Part shown: positions 25,119 through 37,946 of the stretch, piece by piece | Position numbering within the stretch: the first letter of the stretch is position 1 | Layout: the number at the start of each line of letters is the position of its first letter | NCBI GenBank assembly: GCA_028554645.1 | Contig: JAQOOI010000063.1 | Coordinates: 806,001-870,000, forward strand | DNA length: 64,000 bases | Source of the DNA: Omphalotus guepiniiformis | Taxonomy: Eukaryota; Basidiomycota; Agaricomycetes; Agaricales; Omphalotaceae | Direction of reading: 5' to 3' | Made by a program: the position numbers and the translations under genes | Notes under the pieces: model-generated | The model's database searches: none | The model's input: only the letters and a program-made list of their open reading frames with translations | What the model was told of the DNA's origin: nothing

Positions 25119-28100
25119 TCACCGCGCGTCCTTCGCCGTCCTTCGCTCCTCTAAAATACCAACTCGTTCACCGGTGTTTTTCACAAATCTAGCAGCCTTC
25201 TTCGAGTTCTCTTTCATGAAGTACCTAGCGAGTTTGTCAGCATAGATAAGTCCATTGACGGCAAGGGATCCCATACCTAGTTATTGCATCCCACATCTTC
25301 ACACCGTGCATCGGAATGATACTGGCCTTCACTTGCTGCTCGGACACGGACTGCTTCGGAGGTCGCAAAGGATCGTCGTGAGGATCGAACGCAGCTCTGA
25401 CGGCGTCAGAGGCCTTGAGCTTCGGCACGGTCCGATGAGTGATTGGCGCTGAATGGTAGATGTGCTTCTTCAACAATGCCAGTGCTTCGGGCTGAATTCA
25501 AGCTGTAGTCAGGCTTTTTGTCATATAAGCTGTGAACAAAGGCTGACCGTATCTCGCCGTTTCGCAATGGCGCTGGGCGGCGGTCTTTCATGGTCGAGAT
25601 CCAGCGGACCCCATCTTCGATCCTGCTGTATAGTCCCATCCACAAGCACCTCCGAATTGCTCACGTCGTTGGTGGCATTATGAGACTTTGCGCGTTGCAT
25701 GAGGTCTGGCTCCGGCTCATGAACAAGTAACAGACCCTGATCTCGAGCACTATCTAGCATCTTCTGCGTTTTTGCCTCAATCTTGCGTCGTGAGTTGGAG
25801 GCCTTCTTTGCTTGTTTCTTGAACAATTTATCCCACTTTGTCTGGCCGTCCAGCCATCGTAAGGCGGGAGCCTCCTTGATAAGGCCAATCTGTTCTGGCT
25901 TCAGTTTAAGACAAGAAATATCTTCTATCGGCTCCATTGGCCTTGTGTGACCGTGAATATCCACTCGTTCACGAATCATTATGAAAGCGCCATCCTGAGG
26001 CCATTTATTAAATCATCATGGTGCGGGTTTTCCAGAGCACTTACCGCATTTGTGGACTCAGTGACCAACCTCTCGTTCTCCACCGCACTCTCTGTATTTG
26101 CATTATCCAATTGACCAGCAACAGCAAGCACTTCTGCATTGTATAGCTTGACGTCAGTAGCCTCACTCGCGGGACTGTGTTCAGTCACTGGTTTGGAACT
26201 CTTTTTCCTGAGTGAGAATTTGCTTTTGTGGCGTTTATGCTCCTCCATTGCCTCACTATCGACAGAGGTCATGGATGGCGGACGTAATAGTTCCGGAAAG
26301 GGTTCGTGTGTCGCGGCATCGCTGGTGATGTGCTTTACAAATTCCGCAATTGAACGATATGCGTACTTAGCCTAGCGTAGAAAGCTGGTTTTAGATGTGT
26401 ACATGGAGAACATGTAAAAAGGTGACGAACACTTTCGGTGAATATGAACACAGGTAGAACATGGCACATTCCTAGAAGACTTCAGGAAAAACATGTTTGG
26501 CACGGCAGCAGGAAATCGCACCGTCAAATACTTGGAGATGGACCTTTGTAGGGGTTGTGAACTTCCTAGCATTCTCATCTTGCCGATTACCCTCTCGAAG
26601 GACACCCAGTCTAGTAGGGTAACGCTCTGGATAGGCGGCCCTATGTGCTAGGTACATGATTTCATCCCTTAGAACCTCTGCATCGCCTGCGATGATATAC
26701 AGAGGAGGTAGATTGCCTAAAGATCCCTGCAAGATTGGTGATACGAGAGGGTGCGCCAACTGCCTGTGACCGGTGATTTGAGAAACATCGTGACAAAGAA
26801 AAACAGGATACAGCGCACTCAGTAGTAGCATAGAGCTGAATTTGTGAGCGCAGCTCCAACGGAACCGCTTGAGAGTCTTCCATGAGCACTTTCGGAGGTT
26901 TTGGCTCCCAAAGATCAATTTCATACTTGCTGGCGATTGTATCCGACCCTTTCGAGACGGTGTCATTGTGCACTGGTGTCGTCGAGCCTGAATCTTGTAC
27001 GTCCCGCGTGTAGCCATTGCTGAAAGGTTTTGCCTGGGTCTCCCGCTCCTTGGAAGATTGCGACGAGAGTTCAGTTTTGTCTTCACTCTGCTGTAGCATC
27101 TCATCTTGACTTTTGATATTGTCCATTGCACCATCCATTTGTAGATCCTCTGCAATTCGAGAAGTAGAGGGATACAAAGTATCTGAGTGTCCAGGTTTGG
27201 GAGGGGGACTTGACTTTGTGGGTCCCACTCGACCTTCAACAGGAGGTATGAGATCAATGGGCCATAACGCGGACGGTTTCGCTAGAAAACCGTATTCAGG
27301 GATGATATCCTAGAAGACTATATCATGAGACCGCTACTGCCGTAGGGGAAACAAACATACAGAGTCAGCATTGTGCATGACACTTGGGAAACTATGAGTT
27401 AGATCCACCCAAGGGCTGATTAAAACCGCTCCTGCAGGCATAGGCAAGCCCATATCACGAAGAACAGTGAGGGCAGTCAAGCAGAGACTCCCCCCAGCCG
27501 AGTCTCCGGCAAAGACGATCTTTGACGGAGAAATAGGTTTGTGAAGTGCATTAGGAGGAGGCTGGATGAGATACAGGTCTGTACAAGCTGTCAATACCCT
27601 AATAAACCGAATACAAATAACGCTGACATGAGGCAATGACATCCTGCACAGGACACGGCCAAGGATATTGAGGCGCTTTTCTGCAATCACATTGAGGAAC
27701 CTTAGCTACAGTAGCCAGGGTTAGACAGACCTGTAGTTGACTGCAAAAGCTCGGCCCTTAATTTTGCGAGCTAAATGTAGACATGAAGTATACTGCTGAG
27801 CGAATAGGAAAATTTGGCTGCACCATAATGTATAATCTGATAACGATGCGTGTCTAAATGCTTTGAACGTCAGTAAAGTATAATGCTGAATAGAAAACTT
27901 ACTAATAGAACCCCAAAAATAGCCTCCTGTGGTGGAGTGAGTCAGACTTCTTGTGTACATATAAGTCATGGCACTGGCCTCCGTGGACGTATAGCTGAAA
28001 TCCTGTAAGTTGAGGACACAAGATGTGAGCAAAGTAGTACCCACCATGACCGTTTCGAGATGCTCCATTTGAGGAATTAGCTGCTCTGAGCCAGATAGTT

Positions 28101-28467
28101 TCCTATCCTCAGCAATCGTGTCTTGGCTGAGATATTCCTTTTCGGTGATCCATTCACCATCAACACCCTCGAGGCCGCGGACCTGCCACCATCGTTCTCC
28201 TCCAACGACATGTTTCAACTCTTCTGGTCCAAACCAATCAATGAGAACATCCGCTGCCTGATTGCACACGCTCAAAGGTATTCGCACCGGGGCGACAGCA
28301 GCCCAGTAGGGCGCGGGTACATGTGTATTGGTACTATATTTAGCAGCAGATGAATTGACAATGCGGAAGAAACGAGTTGTCCGGGATACTCACAAGGCTT
28401 GAAGAGATTCCACGGTATTCTTCGTACCTAGTTTAATAAAAGCTGTTTTGCGTGATACATGAGACAT
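25119..28467 (-). CDS. Hormone-sensitive-lipase-type alpha/beta hydrolase
   Basis: Fifteen exons (28467-28394, 28333-28045, 27994-27979, 27926-27903, 27853-27824, 27770-27731, 27680-27628, 27578-27361, 27309-26819, 26763-26522, 26471-26431, 26371-26045, 25994-25548, 25491-25277, 25224-25119) give 870 aa with every junction in frame. Catalytic landmarks are the oxyanion hole LYVHGGGYFWGS, NYRKAPQYPWPCP, nucleophile elbow FAGDSAGGS, the Asp region IIAGDAEVLRDE and the His in DGMCHVLPVF. It should hydrolyse carboxylic esters, perhaps acylglycerols or sterol esters. A disordered insert of about 115 residues sits between nucleophile and Asp, and a polar tail of about 360 residues follows the His. 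The third exon is a 16-nt microexon followed by a GC-AG intron (27978-27927); without this splice the HGGG motif is lost. Confidence 0.88.
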
Positions 28468-28895
28468 TCGAACGATGAACAGACGAAAGAACCTTTCACG
28501 ATATTGAAAGCCCTAAATGCGAGAATATGAGTAAACAATTTCGACTCCAACAAGAGCAGCTCACTCGTCAAAGAATATATCATCCCTGGCTTCTTCCTTG
28601 TCATCGGAATTGGTGTATTTGTGAGCCTTTCGTTTCTGATGTCTGAAGAACGTCCGAAAGACGACTACAACGACGCGACTCGGGTAAGAAACTGACAAAG
28701 GAGAGTAATAAACAGTAAGAATAAACCTGGAGTAATATGAAAAGCAGCAGAAGTAGTAGTAACGCCCATAAAGAATGGAAAGGAATGTGTGTGTACTTGG
28801 AAGTTGGTGGAATATAAAGTAAGAGGAGGAAATGACGTCAATATGCTTTGACCGACTGTTGCCGCATTTGGAAATTTTGTCTTCTGCCAAATCCA
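28468..28895. other. Divergent promoter region of lipase and CFT2 genes
   Basis: About 430 bp between the start codons of the hydrolase (minus) and CPSF100 (plus). No frame here looks real. Confidence 0.5.
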
Positions 28896-31800
28896 ATGAT
28901 CACATTCACGCCGCTTTCAGGCGCTGCTCGCAATTCTCGGTCAACTCCTCTCTGCTATCTTCTTCAAGTCGACGATGTTCGAATTCTTCTAGATTGTGGC
29001 TCTCCAGACTGGGAGCCAGAATCTTTAACTTTGGATGGGAATGAGGAAGAACAGCAACCTCAGTCGCCTGCTTGGGAGGACTACTGTCGCAGTCTTCGGG
29101 AGTAATTAGCTGTCTTTGCAGTGTTTTGGTTGTAAGGCTAAATAGTTCAATATAGATGTGCATCCACAATTGATCTCGTTCTTCTCTCTCATGGAGACTT
29201 GCCTCATTCCGGTCTTTACGCGTATGCGCATTCAAGATGGGGTTTAACAGCACCGGCGTACACGACTTTACCTGTACAAGCCATGGCCCGAATTGCCACT
29301 ATGGAAGAGGTTGAAACACTGCGAGATGAACAAGACATTGGGGACCAGATTGACTCTCCTGAGGATGATGGGACTGTTCGCCCTGAAACGGAAGAAAAGG
29401 TTGCAGGGCCATTAACGGACAGTGGCAAGTATGTAGCGACGTCAAGGGAGGTTCAAGATGCATTTGACTCAGTCAATACGCTTCGTTACTCACAACCAGC
29501 CCATTTACAAGGTATGGTATCTGTTGCGTTCACGAAAGCCGTTTCGTTTGACATACACTGTATAGGAAAGTGTCAAGGCCTTACAATCACACCTTTCAAT
29601 GCTGGTCACACTATTGGTGGTACCATTTGGAAGATCCGATCCCCTTCATCAGGCACTATTATATATTCCGTGAATATCAATCATATGCGAGAAAGGCATT
29701 TGGATGGAACAGTCCTCATGAAGGCCGGAGGCATCTTCGACCCACTCGCGCGGCCAGACCTACTAATAACAGATGCCGAGCGCGCATCCGTGATTTCCAG
29801 TAGGCGGAAGGACCGCGATGCTGCACTTATCGGTATTTCCTTTATGTTTTTCTTTTGCGGACGGTCATTTGACGCCTAGTCTATCAGATACTGTTACTGC
29901 GACGCTATCCTCTCGCTCATCCCTTCTTCTTCCTTGTGACTCTAGTACACGCGTACTGGAACTCCTTGTCCTTCTTGATCAGCACTGGAACTATTCCAAG
30001 TTGCGATATCCAATTTGCTTCCTTTCGCGCACAGCTAGTGAGATGCTCACGTTTGTACGAAGTATGATGGAATGGCTCGGAGGGACAGTAAGCAAAGAAG
30101 ATGTGGGAGAGGAAGGTACAGGAAATAACAGGCAAGACCGCAAAAGGAAGCGTGGAGATGACGATGGGGATGAAGAGGCGTTGGGTGCATTCGCGCTGCG
30201 CTTCAGGTACGTATATGCAGCATAACGGTATGGCATCGTACTCATCTACATCCAGGCATCTAGAATTTTTCCCCAACCCTCAAGCTCTAATACAAAAGTA
30301 CTCGTCTAAAGACCCCAAATTGATTCTAGCTATCCCAGCTTCATTATCCCATGGCCCCTCGCGTCAACTGTTTTGCGACTTTGCCGCTGTCCCTGATAAC
30401 GTCGTACTTTTGACTGGTCGAAGCGATCCAGGCACACTAGGTCGAGCTCTGTTCGAGAAGTGGAACAACAGCCAACGAGCGGAGACTAAATGGGACAAAG
30501 GCAAAATTGGCAGCAACATTATGATGGATGGTCCCATTAAGCTGAAAGTACGTGTTTGCGAAATGTTCTATCCTCATCGTTGACAATGCGGCTGAAAATG
30601 AAATCCAAAGTACCACTACAAGGTGCTGAGTTAGAAGAACATTTACAAAAGGCACGCGCCGCTCATGATAAAGAAGTCGCCGCCCAAGCTGCGCTCGCTC
30701 GAAACCAACGAATGCTTGAGGCCGACGAAGACGACAGTGACTCCGAATCTGATTCCGATGAGGAAGAGGATGAGGTGCGGCGAGCTTTAGGCGGCGACGG
30801 GATGGACAACGAGGATGACTTCGGTAGTCGACGACGGCATAGAGGTGAAGGTGGCGATGGAATAGAATGGAATATGGATGGAGATGAAGGGTTAACCAAG
30901 CAGCTTCTGTCATTCGACATATATCTAAAAGGCAATGTATCGAAAGCCACGTCGTTTTTCAAACACGTCGGGGGACAACCTCAGCGATTTCGGATGTTCC
31001 CTTATGTGGAGAAGAAACGACGGGTGGATGAGTACGGCGAAACCATTGACGTTGGGCTGTGGCTCCGCAAAAGCAAAATTCTTGAAGAGGAAGCGGAAAG
31101 CGATGACATCAAAGACTATAGACGACGACAAGCAGAGGAGGAGATGAAAGTGAATTCTACTGGCTTTTTTTGCTTTTCTTCTATTGACAGTAATATTCGT
31201 AGAAAGCAGCATTGGAGCCTCCGTCAAAATTTGTATCTTCAGAAGTAGAGGTCCAGATGGCTTGCAGGTTACTGTTTGTTGATATGGAAGGTTTGAGCGA
31301 CGGTCGTGCGGTCAAGACCATCGTACCTCAAATCAGTCCACGAAAAATGGTCAGCTTTATGCAATGTACGAACTTTCATAGGTCAAACGACTCACTTATC
31401 ATTCGTAGATCATTGTGCATGCATCAGAGGACGCAACAGATGCTTTACTCGAGAGTTGCGCAAATATTCGTTCAATGACTAAAGATATTCATGCACCGCT
31501 ATTGGGTGAGAGTGTCCAAATTGGACACCAGATAAGCAGCTTTTCGATTTCCATCAGCGACGAGCTACTTTCTAGCCTCAAAATGTCCCGGGTATGTCAC
31601 TCCCCTACGTAGACTTTTGCACGCCAATTGATGTTACGCTTCATATAGTTCGAAGACAACGAAGTAGGTTTCGTCACTGGACGAATAGTAGCCTCTGCCA
31701 GTTCTATTATTCCTACTCTGGAGCCCGCTTCGGTATCTACTGTACCAAAGCAATCCGATGACACTGAGGTTCCGCGACCGAAAGCACGCATACTTGGTTC

Positions 31801-32086
31801 CCGCCCTGCAGCTACACTTCCAAGTTCTACTATGATCGGAGAACTCAAGTTAACGGCTTTGAAAGCTCGTCTGACTGCTATCGGCATTCAAGCAGAGTTA
31901 ATTGGTGAGGGTGTTCTTATCTGCGGTGGAGGTGCAAAGCAAACCGCTTTGTCCGATACACTGGATGAAACGGTCGCGGTGCGGAAAACTGGGACCGGAA
32001 GAGTTGAGTTGGAAGGGAATGTATCAGATGTATACTATAGGGTTCGAAAGGAGATATACGCCTTGCATGCTCTCGTAGCAACCTAA
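28896..32086 (+). CDS. CFT2: Cleavage and polyadenylation factor subunit CPSF100/Cft2
   Basis: Nine exons (28896-29101, 29156-29511, 29566-29832, 29888-30206, 30256-30551, 30611-31149, 31203-31349, 31409-31591, 31649-32086) sum to 916 aa. The N-terminal half is a metallo-beta-lactamase/beta-CASP fold: DDVRILLDCGSPDW, then LVLLSHGDLPHSGLYAY in place of the catalytic H-x-H-x-D-H, as expected for the inactive CPSF100 paralogue, TITPFNAGHTIGGTIW and IIYSVNINHMRERHLDG. A highly acidic Asp/Glu/Ser linker with KRKR clusters follows, then the C-terminal CPSF100 domain (LLFVDMEGLSDGRAVKTIV). It pairs with CPSF73 in pre-mRNA 3' end processing. The fifth intron needs the donor GTGTTT at 30552, since the better-looking GTACGT four bases earlier breaks the frame. 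Confidence 0.93.
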
Positions 32087-32310
32087 CTTATTTAATCTCA
32101 GTTTCGTGGTTATCTGTCACGGTTGTGGTTCCTTGTAATATTTGCGCGCTTACTCGATGTTATATCTCAACGCCTGAACTCAGCTCTTGCCAATAGTAAA
32201 CAAAACTGGAAAGCTATGACACATTTCGCTATCTTTACACATTGTCTGCAACTATAGTACCTATTCAAAGCAAAAAAATTCTCATACTTTGCCCATCGAA
32301 GAGCAAGCCT

Positions 32311-34565
32311 TTAGGTAGCTCGCTTGCGGAACATTACTTTCGCCGTCCTGCTTGGAGTGATCTGATCTATGAACCATTCTTCTTCAGGAACCACTCCCTC
32401 TTGCTCAGACTTGATATCATAATTGAGCAGAACGTGGGCGAGAAGGGCTTTCAGCTCGTTTACTGCGAAGAAACGCCCAGGGCTACCAAGCAGTCAGCAT
32501 ACCACGCTTTCATGATTTACTGCCTTACCAAGTATGTTTACCAAAGCCGAATAAGAGGTAATCCAAGCTAGGAGTTACCATTTGATGCTTGGTGCCTTCG
32601 CCTTCTTGACTTCTCTTATCCGAGAAACGGAAAGCGTTCAAGCTACCAGCGTCTCGGTACAGTTCCTGTGACAGAAATCAGGCGCTTCGGGATATAATGC
32701 ACGTCTTAGCTTGCCTACCTCATCGTGATGTATTGGGTACGCAGCAGCCGAAACGATTACGCCTTTAGGAACCACCGTCCCGTCTGAAAAGGTGAAGTCT
32801 TTCAAGATCATACGCGACATGCTGACTGAAATTCAATCGTCAAGTCATATCACACCCCGAAGAAGATCACAGACATACTACTATTGATGCCCTTCAACCT
32901 TTGGCATTCCTTGAGGAAGCTGTCGAGTTTCATCATCTTGCCTATCGCAGCCTTGCTCCAGCCTAGTTCTTCAATAGCGGCTTCCACTTCATCTCGCAGA
33001 GGCTGTACCAGCTCAGTATGTGCAGCAAGACAGAATAGTGCAGTGGTGAAGGTCTGACACATGCAAGTGGTGTCAATCAGAATATTCTCAGAATTTAAAC
33101 CTTACCATGCTCTATCAGAAGGCGAGACGGAAATGAGCCGACTACCCAATGAGAGCTAAAGGATACAGATACCGTAGTGTGTATGGCTGCAAGGTTGACC
33201 ACCAATACGCGCATAGCAAGTTCATCGATATTGCGCTGCTTGCCTGACGCTTCGTCGAGTAACCACGATATGAGATCATTCTGATATAGAGCTCAATTCT
33301 TCTCTTCTTTCCGAAGGAAGCGTCTTGTTCTCGTACCGGTTTGTCTGGCCAATCGCTAGTCCCGTACTCTTGTTCCTTTGCGAGTCGCTCCTTAACAATG
33401 GGTTCGATATGCTTTGCGGCGCGTTTCACATTGGCGGAAACCTTCGTCATGAGTCGTCCTACTAGACTGATATTGACTTTCAGCTCAGCAAGATGTGCAT
33501 GTACATCATGGGGACTTACGGCTTCAAGATTGCCGGAAACATATTGATCTTCTGCGCATCGATGAAAGTATCGATTGTGAATTGAATATTAAGATCCTGG
33601 AAACAGGGAAACAGTTCAATGGGGAACTGCTCTATCAAATCAGGAGACGTACTGACCCTATAATCGGGGTCACGGCCTAAAGAACAAATCGGTAAATGAA
33701 TGCATAGTGAATGCCAGTGTAGCAATACATACATAATGGCAATCCCACAAACAGCCGATTACTAGTCCTGCAGACAATTCTCATGACAGTACTCAGTGTA
33801 GGGATTGCAGTCCATTCTAAATGAATATAGATATGAAAAATGTCCTTGCACAAACAATACGAATATTCAAACACTTACCGGCCTTCAATGGAATTTCATC
33901 TGTAAATGCTGCAACAATCTCATCCCGTACATCGGTGAATCGCCCAGCAATACTTCGTGTAAGCGGAGTCCGCACAACGTCGATGTGATACGGGTCAACG
34001 CGAACCGATTTGCCAAGAGTGAAATCCGTGTGCAAAACCGCTGCTCAGTGAACAGGGCGTTCGATTTCTAATCAAGCAATGAAATCTTACCGCTGCTACT
34101 GCTTCTCTGAAGGAGATGTACTCAGGCGATGCCCGCTTCAGGTCTTCAATCATATTGTGACCAGAGACGACAACTGCCCAACGATCCAATAACGCAACCT
34201 TAAAAGCTTGACCTCGGTACTTCGAGAGCTCATTGTATCAGAGTATTTGCATAATACTAGCAAAGTCCTACCTTCTGATATCCGTCCAGAAGAACTTCAC
34301 GAGCATTTTTTATGTATCTGACCGCCCCGATGTAGGATGTGAAAAATCCCGATGGCCCCACCGTCGGTATTGCGTCCAACTGTGGAAGCAAGGATATGAC
34401 ACCTAAGTAGCGGGAAAGGAGATACTGATAGTCGGGCATCCTTACCTTCACGTTACGTGCGTGCCATTCAATGATCCTTGGTATCAAGAGAATGACAGAA
34501 GTAGCGGAGAGTGCGGTAGACAGAATAAGTACAGCTGATAGAGAGTCTGGTGCCAATGCTAGCAT
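32311..34565 (-). CDS. Cytochrome P450, with a frame break between exons 3 and 4
   Basis: The N-terminus (34565-34446) is a membrane anchor, LSAVLILSTALSATSVILLIP. Further exons 34379-34272 and 34219-34091 carry LDAIPTVGPSG and FKVALLDRWAVVVSG. Later segments give TLGKSVRVDPYHIDVVRTPLTR, CRDPDYRDLN, NDLISWLLDEASG (I-helix region), LDSFLKECQRL (ExxR region), FRFSDKR and the heme loop FGFGKHTCPGRFFAVNEL. The heme Cys codon is itself split by an intron (TG then C). Family likeness is to fungal monooxygenases acting on lipophilic substrates; the subfamily is not assignable. All junctions I checked agree in phase except one: exon 3 ends in phase 0 at 34091 and the only usable acceptor (exon 4 from 34040) needs one carried base. 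It is either a pseudogene, a sequence error or unusual splicing. Confidence 0.78.
34037..34096 (-). repeat. 8-bp direct repeats flanking a P450 intron
   Basis: On the minus strand GCAGCGGT occurs at 34096-34089, overlapping the donor, and again at 34044-34037, overlapping the acceptor. The copies are 52 bp apart. Deleting one repeat with the DNA between gives a continuous coding sequence reading A-A-V-L-H-T. Confidence 0.75.
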
Positions 34566-35184
34566 TGTATGTTGGTGATTGGGAACTGGCAGGATGCCAG
34601 AAAGCAGATTTACTTATACATACCTGCTGGGAGTGAAACGATATTTCAGGCGCTAGAAAATCGAAGATTGAGATATTGAGATGTCGTTACACATTAGTGA
34701 CATTACAACACATGTAAGTGTCTGTGTACAAGCTTCGTATCACAGGTATTGTTGCACGGGAGAATGATATGTCCACCTGACTGCCTAAATAGGCTCCTGC
34801 AGAGGGAGAAGGAGACAGATGGCAGTATGCTGCTACTGACGCTGTGAGCGCAAGTCACTACATATCGACAGTTCAGTTGAGACTCCAGTCACTAGCATAG
34901 ATAACGTTGAGCTAAACAGTGCAGACCGCTCGTTCGTCGAGGTGGAAGCGTTTAGTAAGCGCTGGGGCCGATTAGTGAGCTTTGACCGTCTCAGCGGGCC
35001 GTCGATTAGCAATATGGATCACGTCAAAACGGTTCCTGGCCTCGCTTGGTCCTCCAATTACTTTACCTGCAGACCCGTTATAATGTATACTTCCCTCTTC
35101 ATAAGGAATCTTTCCGATACTTCTGCTACTTGACATGCCAGTAGTTCTACAATACAAACAGAATGCGTACACATGATAGACAAA
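34566..35184. other. Intergenic, no gene recognised
   Basis: About 620 bp between the P450 start and the end of glutaminyl-tRNA synthetase. Short frames only; no repeats or RNA genes recognised. Confidence 0.5.
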
Positions 35185-37946
35185 CTAGGAAGCTGCTTTT
35201 GCAGAATCTTCCTTCAATGAAACGATACGGTTCAATATTAAATAGTCACCCTGCTTACGGCCAGCGGGAACGCTGTCGGCCTCTTCTAAACTTGCCACCC
35301 GGGAGTCCTTGTCCAGAGCAAAGTATGCGATCCGCAAGCCTTGAAACCGCATACATTCTTTTCCAACCAGCGATGCGTTCGTTGTAGCGGATGCATCTGC
35401 CCTGGCGTTGCTCTCTCGCCGTGCCTCCACCAAAGATCGCTTAGCAAGTGGCCAAAATCCTACTTCGACCATGGCACCCTTCACAACCTCTAGGCTGTCA
35501 GGATTGATATCAGCTTTGAAATCTGGTTCGGAGGCTGGATTGTCACTCTTGAAAAGACGGTGAAATATCCTCGTTTCGTCAATTCTGACAGGACTTCCAG
35601 AAGGCGCATGCTCAGCAACCCACTGGATGAAGGCTTTCGGCTTCTTCACCTGACCCTGTGTTTCCAATCGACAGATTAGCTCTACCACCTTCCCGGTGCC
35701 ATCAGTCTTGTACGAGGTACAAGTGATTGGATGGGGAGCTTGGAACAATCCAACTGTCTTTCCGGGTGCAAGGCGGAAATAATCCTTGGAGTCTTCTAAC
35801 CTAAAATCCTCTTCATCGATGTAAATTGTGCGAGTGAATGGGATAGTAGTGTTTCCAAGCTCAGGCACTTTAGGATGAAGAGGTTTTTCGACCATTTCCA
35901 CATAGTCTTCCGGCAAATTTTCAATTGTGACTTTAAGAGGCCGCATGACCATTAGAAGCCGTGCTGCAGTGCCCTCGAGATACTGTCTGACGCTCTGGTC
36001 AAATCGAGAGATCTCTATGTTCGACGCGGCCGTAGATACCCCAAGAGCGCTAACGAAAGAAAGAATCGCACCAGGAGGAACCCCACGTCTTCGAAGAGCT
36101 ATAAGGGTATACAATCGAGGATCGTCCCATCCGGTAACATGGTGCTCCTCTACCAGTGCCAAGATCTTCCGCTTTGACATCACGGTACCCTCGATATTGA
36201 GACGGCCATATTCAGATTGTCTAGGTTTGTAAACTTCAACCGCATCACACAACCACTCGTAAGACTGGCGTGAAAGTATGAACTCCGTAGTACACAGAGA
36301 ATGCCTACAAACGCGAGACAATATTAAGCAAATGAGTCAACTGCACAACAACACGATGACGTACGAAATGTTTTCCATACTATCAACCAGACAATGTGTG
36401 AAGTCATAAGTTGGATAGATCTTCCACTTGTTTTTTGTGCGATGGTGTGGTGTCTCCAAAACTCGGTATGCAGTTAGGTCCCACATTTGGGGATTCCCGT
36501 CATCTAAATCCTGCTTCATGCGAAGATTGGCTTCCTTGGGACGATATCCACCATTCTTCATCTTCTCGAATTCGGCCAAGGATTCGGCCACAGGACGGTC
36601 TCGATGCACGCAAGGTTTCGGCTTGCCAACTTTCAATCCTCGGTCAGTTTTTATTTGTTCCTCTGTGCACGACAGTCAGATCAATGTTACAGTAGCCAAC
36701 AGATGCATGGAAACTCACGAGTACAATGACATACATAAGCTTTATCGCGTTTGATAAGCTCCACTGCAAGCTCGTAGAGTTGGTCGAAATAATCGCTGGA
36801 ATAGGTGATCTTCCAGGGCTCAAAACCAAGCCACCGCACGATTTCTAAGATACTGTCAAAGTACTGCGCCTCCTCCTTTTCGGGATTGGTGTCATCATAT
36901 CGCAAGTAGCATTTGCCTCCATGGAACGCAGCGTAACCAAAATTGACGAAGATGGCCTTGGAGTGTCCAATGTGAAGATAACCATTCGGTTCAGGAGGGA
37001 ACCGCGTCCATACAGCCCCTTTCGTTGTCGCTAAATGTTGTTCTCGTAGATGCGGATGAATCTGAGGATTTCCCCCGGGTTTGTGCAACTGGCCAAGAAA
37101 TCCTTCTTCAAATACGGTCTTCTGAGTTGAAGAGGTACTTTCTGCGGGCGGCCGGGGGGAAGCTTTAGCTGGTGTGGTCTCTTTGGTTTCCTATGAAGCA
37201 CGTCAGGCTTCGCTACAACAAAGACGCAGTCGAATCAGTCCTCTTACTTTTCCTTTCGGTTTATTCGCTTCCTTGGGTCCGTACGCTGTAGTGAATGCCT
37301 TTTCGACTGCATTTTTGATCTCCAACGGACTCGCCCAGCGTAGGCTCGGCATAGCTTTTATCCCGCTGATGGTAGCGCCCAGGTTCGTCCACCCACTGGC
37401 TGCATTGGATGCCATATAGCTTGTCACTTGTTCCAGCAATTGTTCTGATGTGATGCTGAATCCTATAGGTGAATTTGAGCCCATAGAAGGTGAGAAAGAA
37501 ATTCAAACCCACCAACACCACACTCCTTATCAAAGCCAGCATCATCAATAGGAGCAGGGTGCGAGTCGACATATTTCACCGCAGCTGAGGTAGAGGTTAG
37601 TTGGGATCGCAAGTTGGGATCGAATATATGCACCTAAGACCTGGTCCACAGACTTGAGTTTTCCTTCTGATATTCTCTCGAGAACGTATCGCTCCGCCTC
37701 ATCACCGACATTACTCGATTTCGCTAGCTGACCGGCGAAAGCTGCCACCAGAACACCTTGCTTTTCATCCAGGTTTCGGGTGGCGAGCGAGTACTTCTCA
37801 ATCAATTCCTTTAACAGAGCAGCACTCTTCGGTGACTTGGTAGCTTCAGCAGCTTTTGCCTGCGTAAGACCTATAGATTTGAACAACGGAACGAGAGGAT
37901 CCTCTGTCTTGCCATCTTTCGAAGGCTTCGACATTGCGGGGAACAA
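35185..37946 (-). CDS. GLN4: Glutaminyl-tRNA synthetase
   Basis: Six exons (37946-37634, 37584-37513, 37462-37248, 37190-36719, 36662-36365, 36304-35185) sum to 829 aa. The first about 200 residues form the eukaryote-specific GlnRS N-terminal tRNA-binding domain ([25 protein letters not shown]), then a Lys/Pro linker. The class I catalytic core has [18 protein letters not shown] (HIGH signature), [32 protein letters not shown] and GTVMSKRKI (KMSKS). The C-terminal beta-barrel anticodon domain follows ([10 protein letters not shown] onward) and ends in KEDSAKAAS. It charges tRNA-Gln in the cytosol and possibly mitochondria. A second in-frame Met at residue 5 is an alternative start. Confidence 0.96.

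Noticed and set aside
27721..28287. Uninterrupted reading through the lipase oxyanion region
   Set aside because: The long open frame lacks the HGGG motif that the family needs, whereas the microexon plus GC-AG model restores it and keeps phase through all later exons.
30541..30610. Donor GTACGT in the fifth CFT2 intron
   Set aside because: It leads to an in-frame stop soon after the acceptor; the donor GTGTTT four bases later keeps the frame and the conserved P-L-Q-G sequence.
32311..32580. Apparent loss of the P450 heme cysteine (reading ...GSPGRFF)
   Set aside because: The cysteine codon is split by an intron (TG at one side, C at the other); splicing gives HTCPGRFF.
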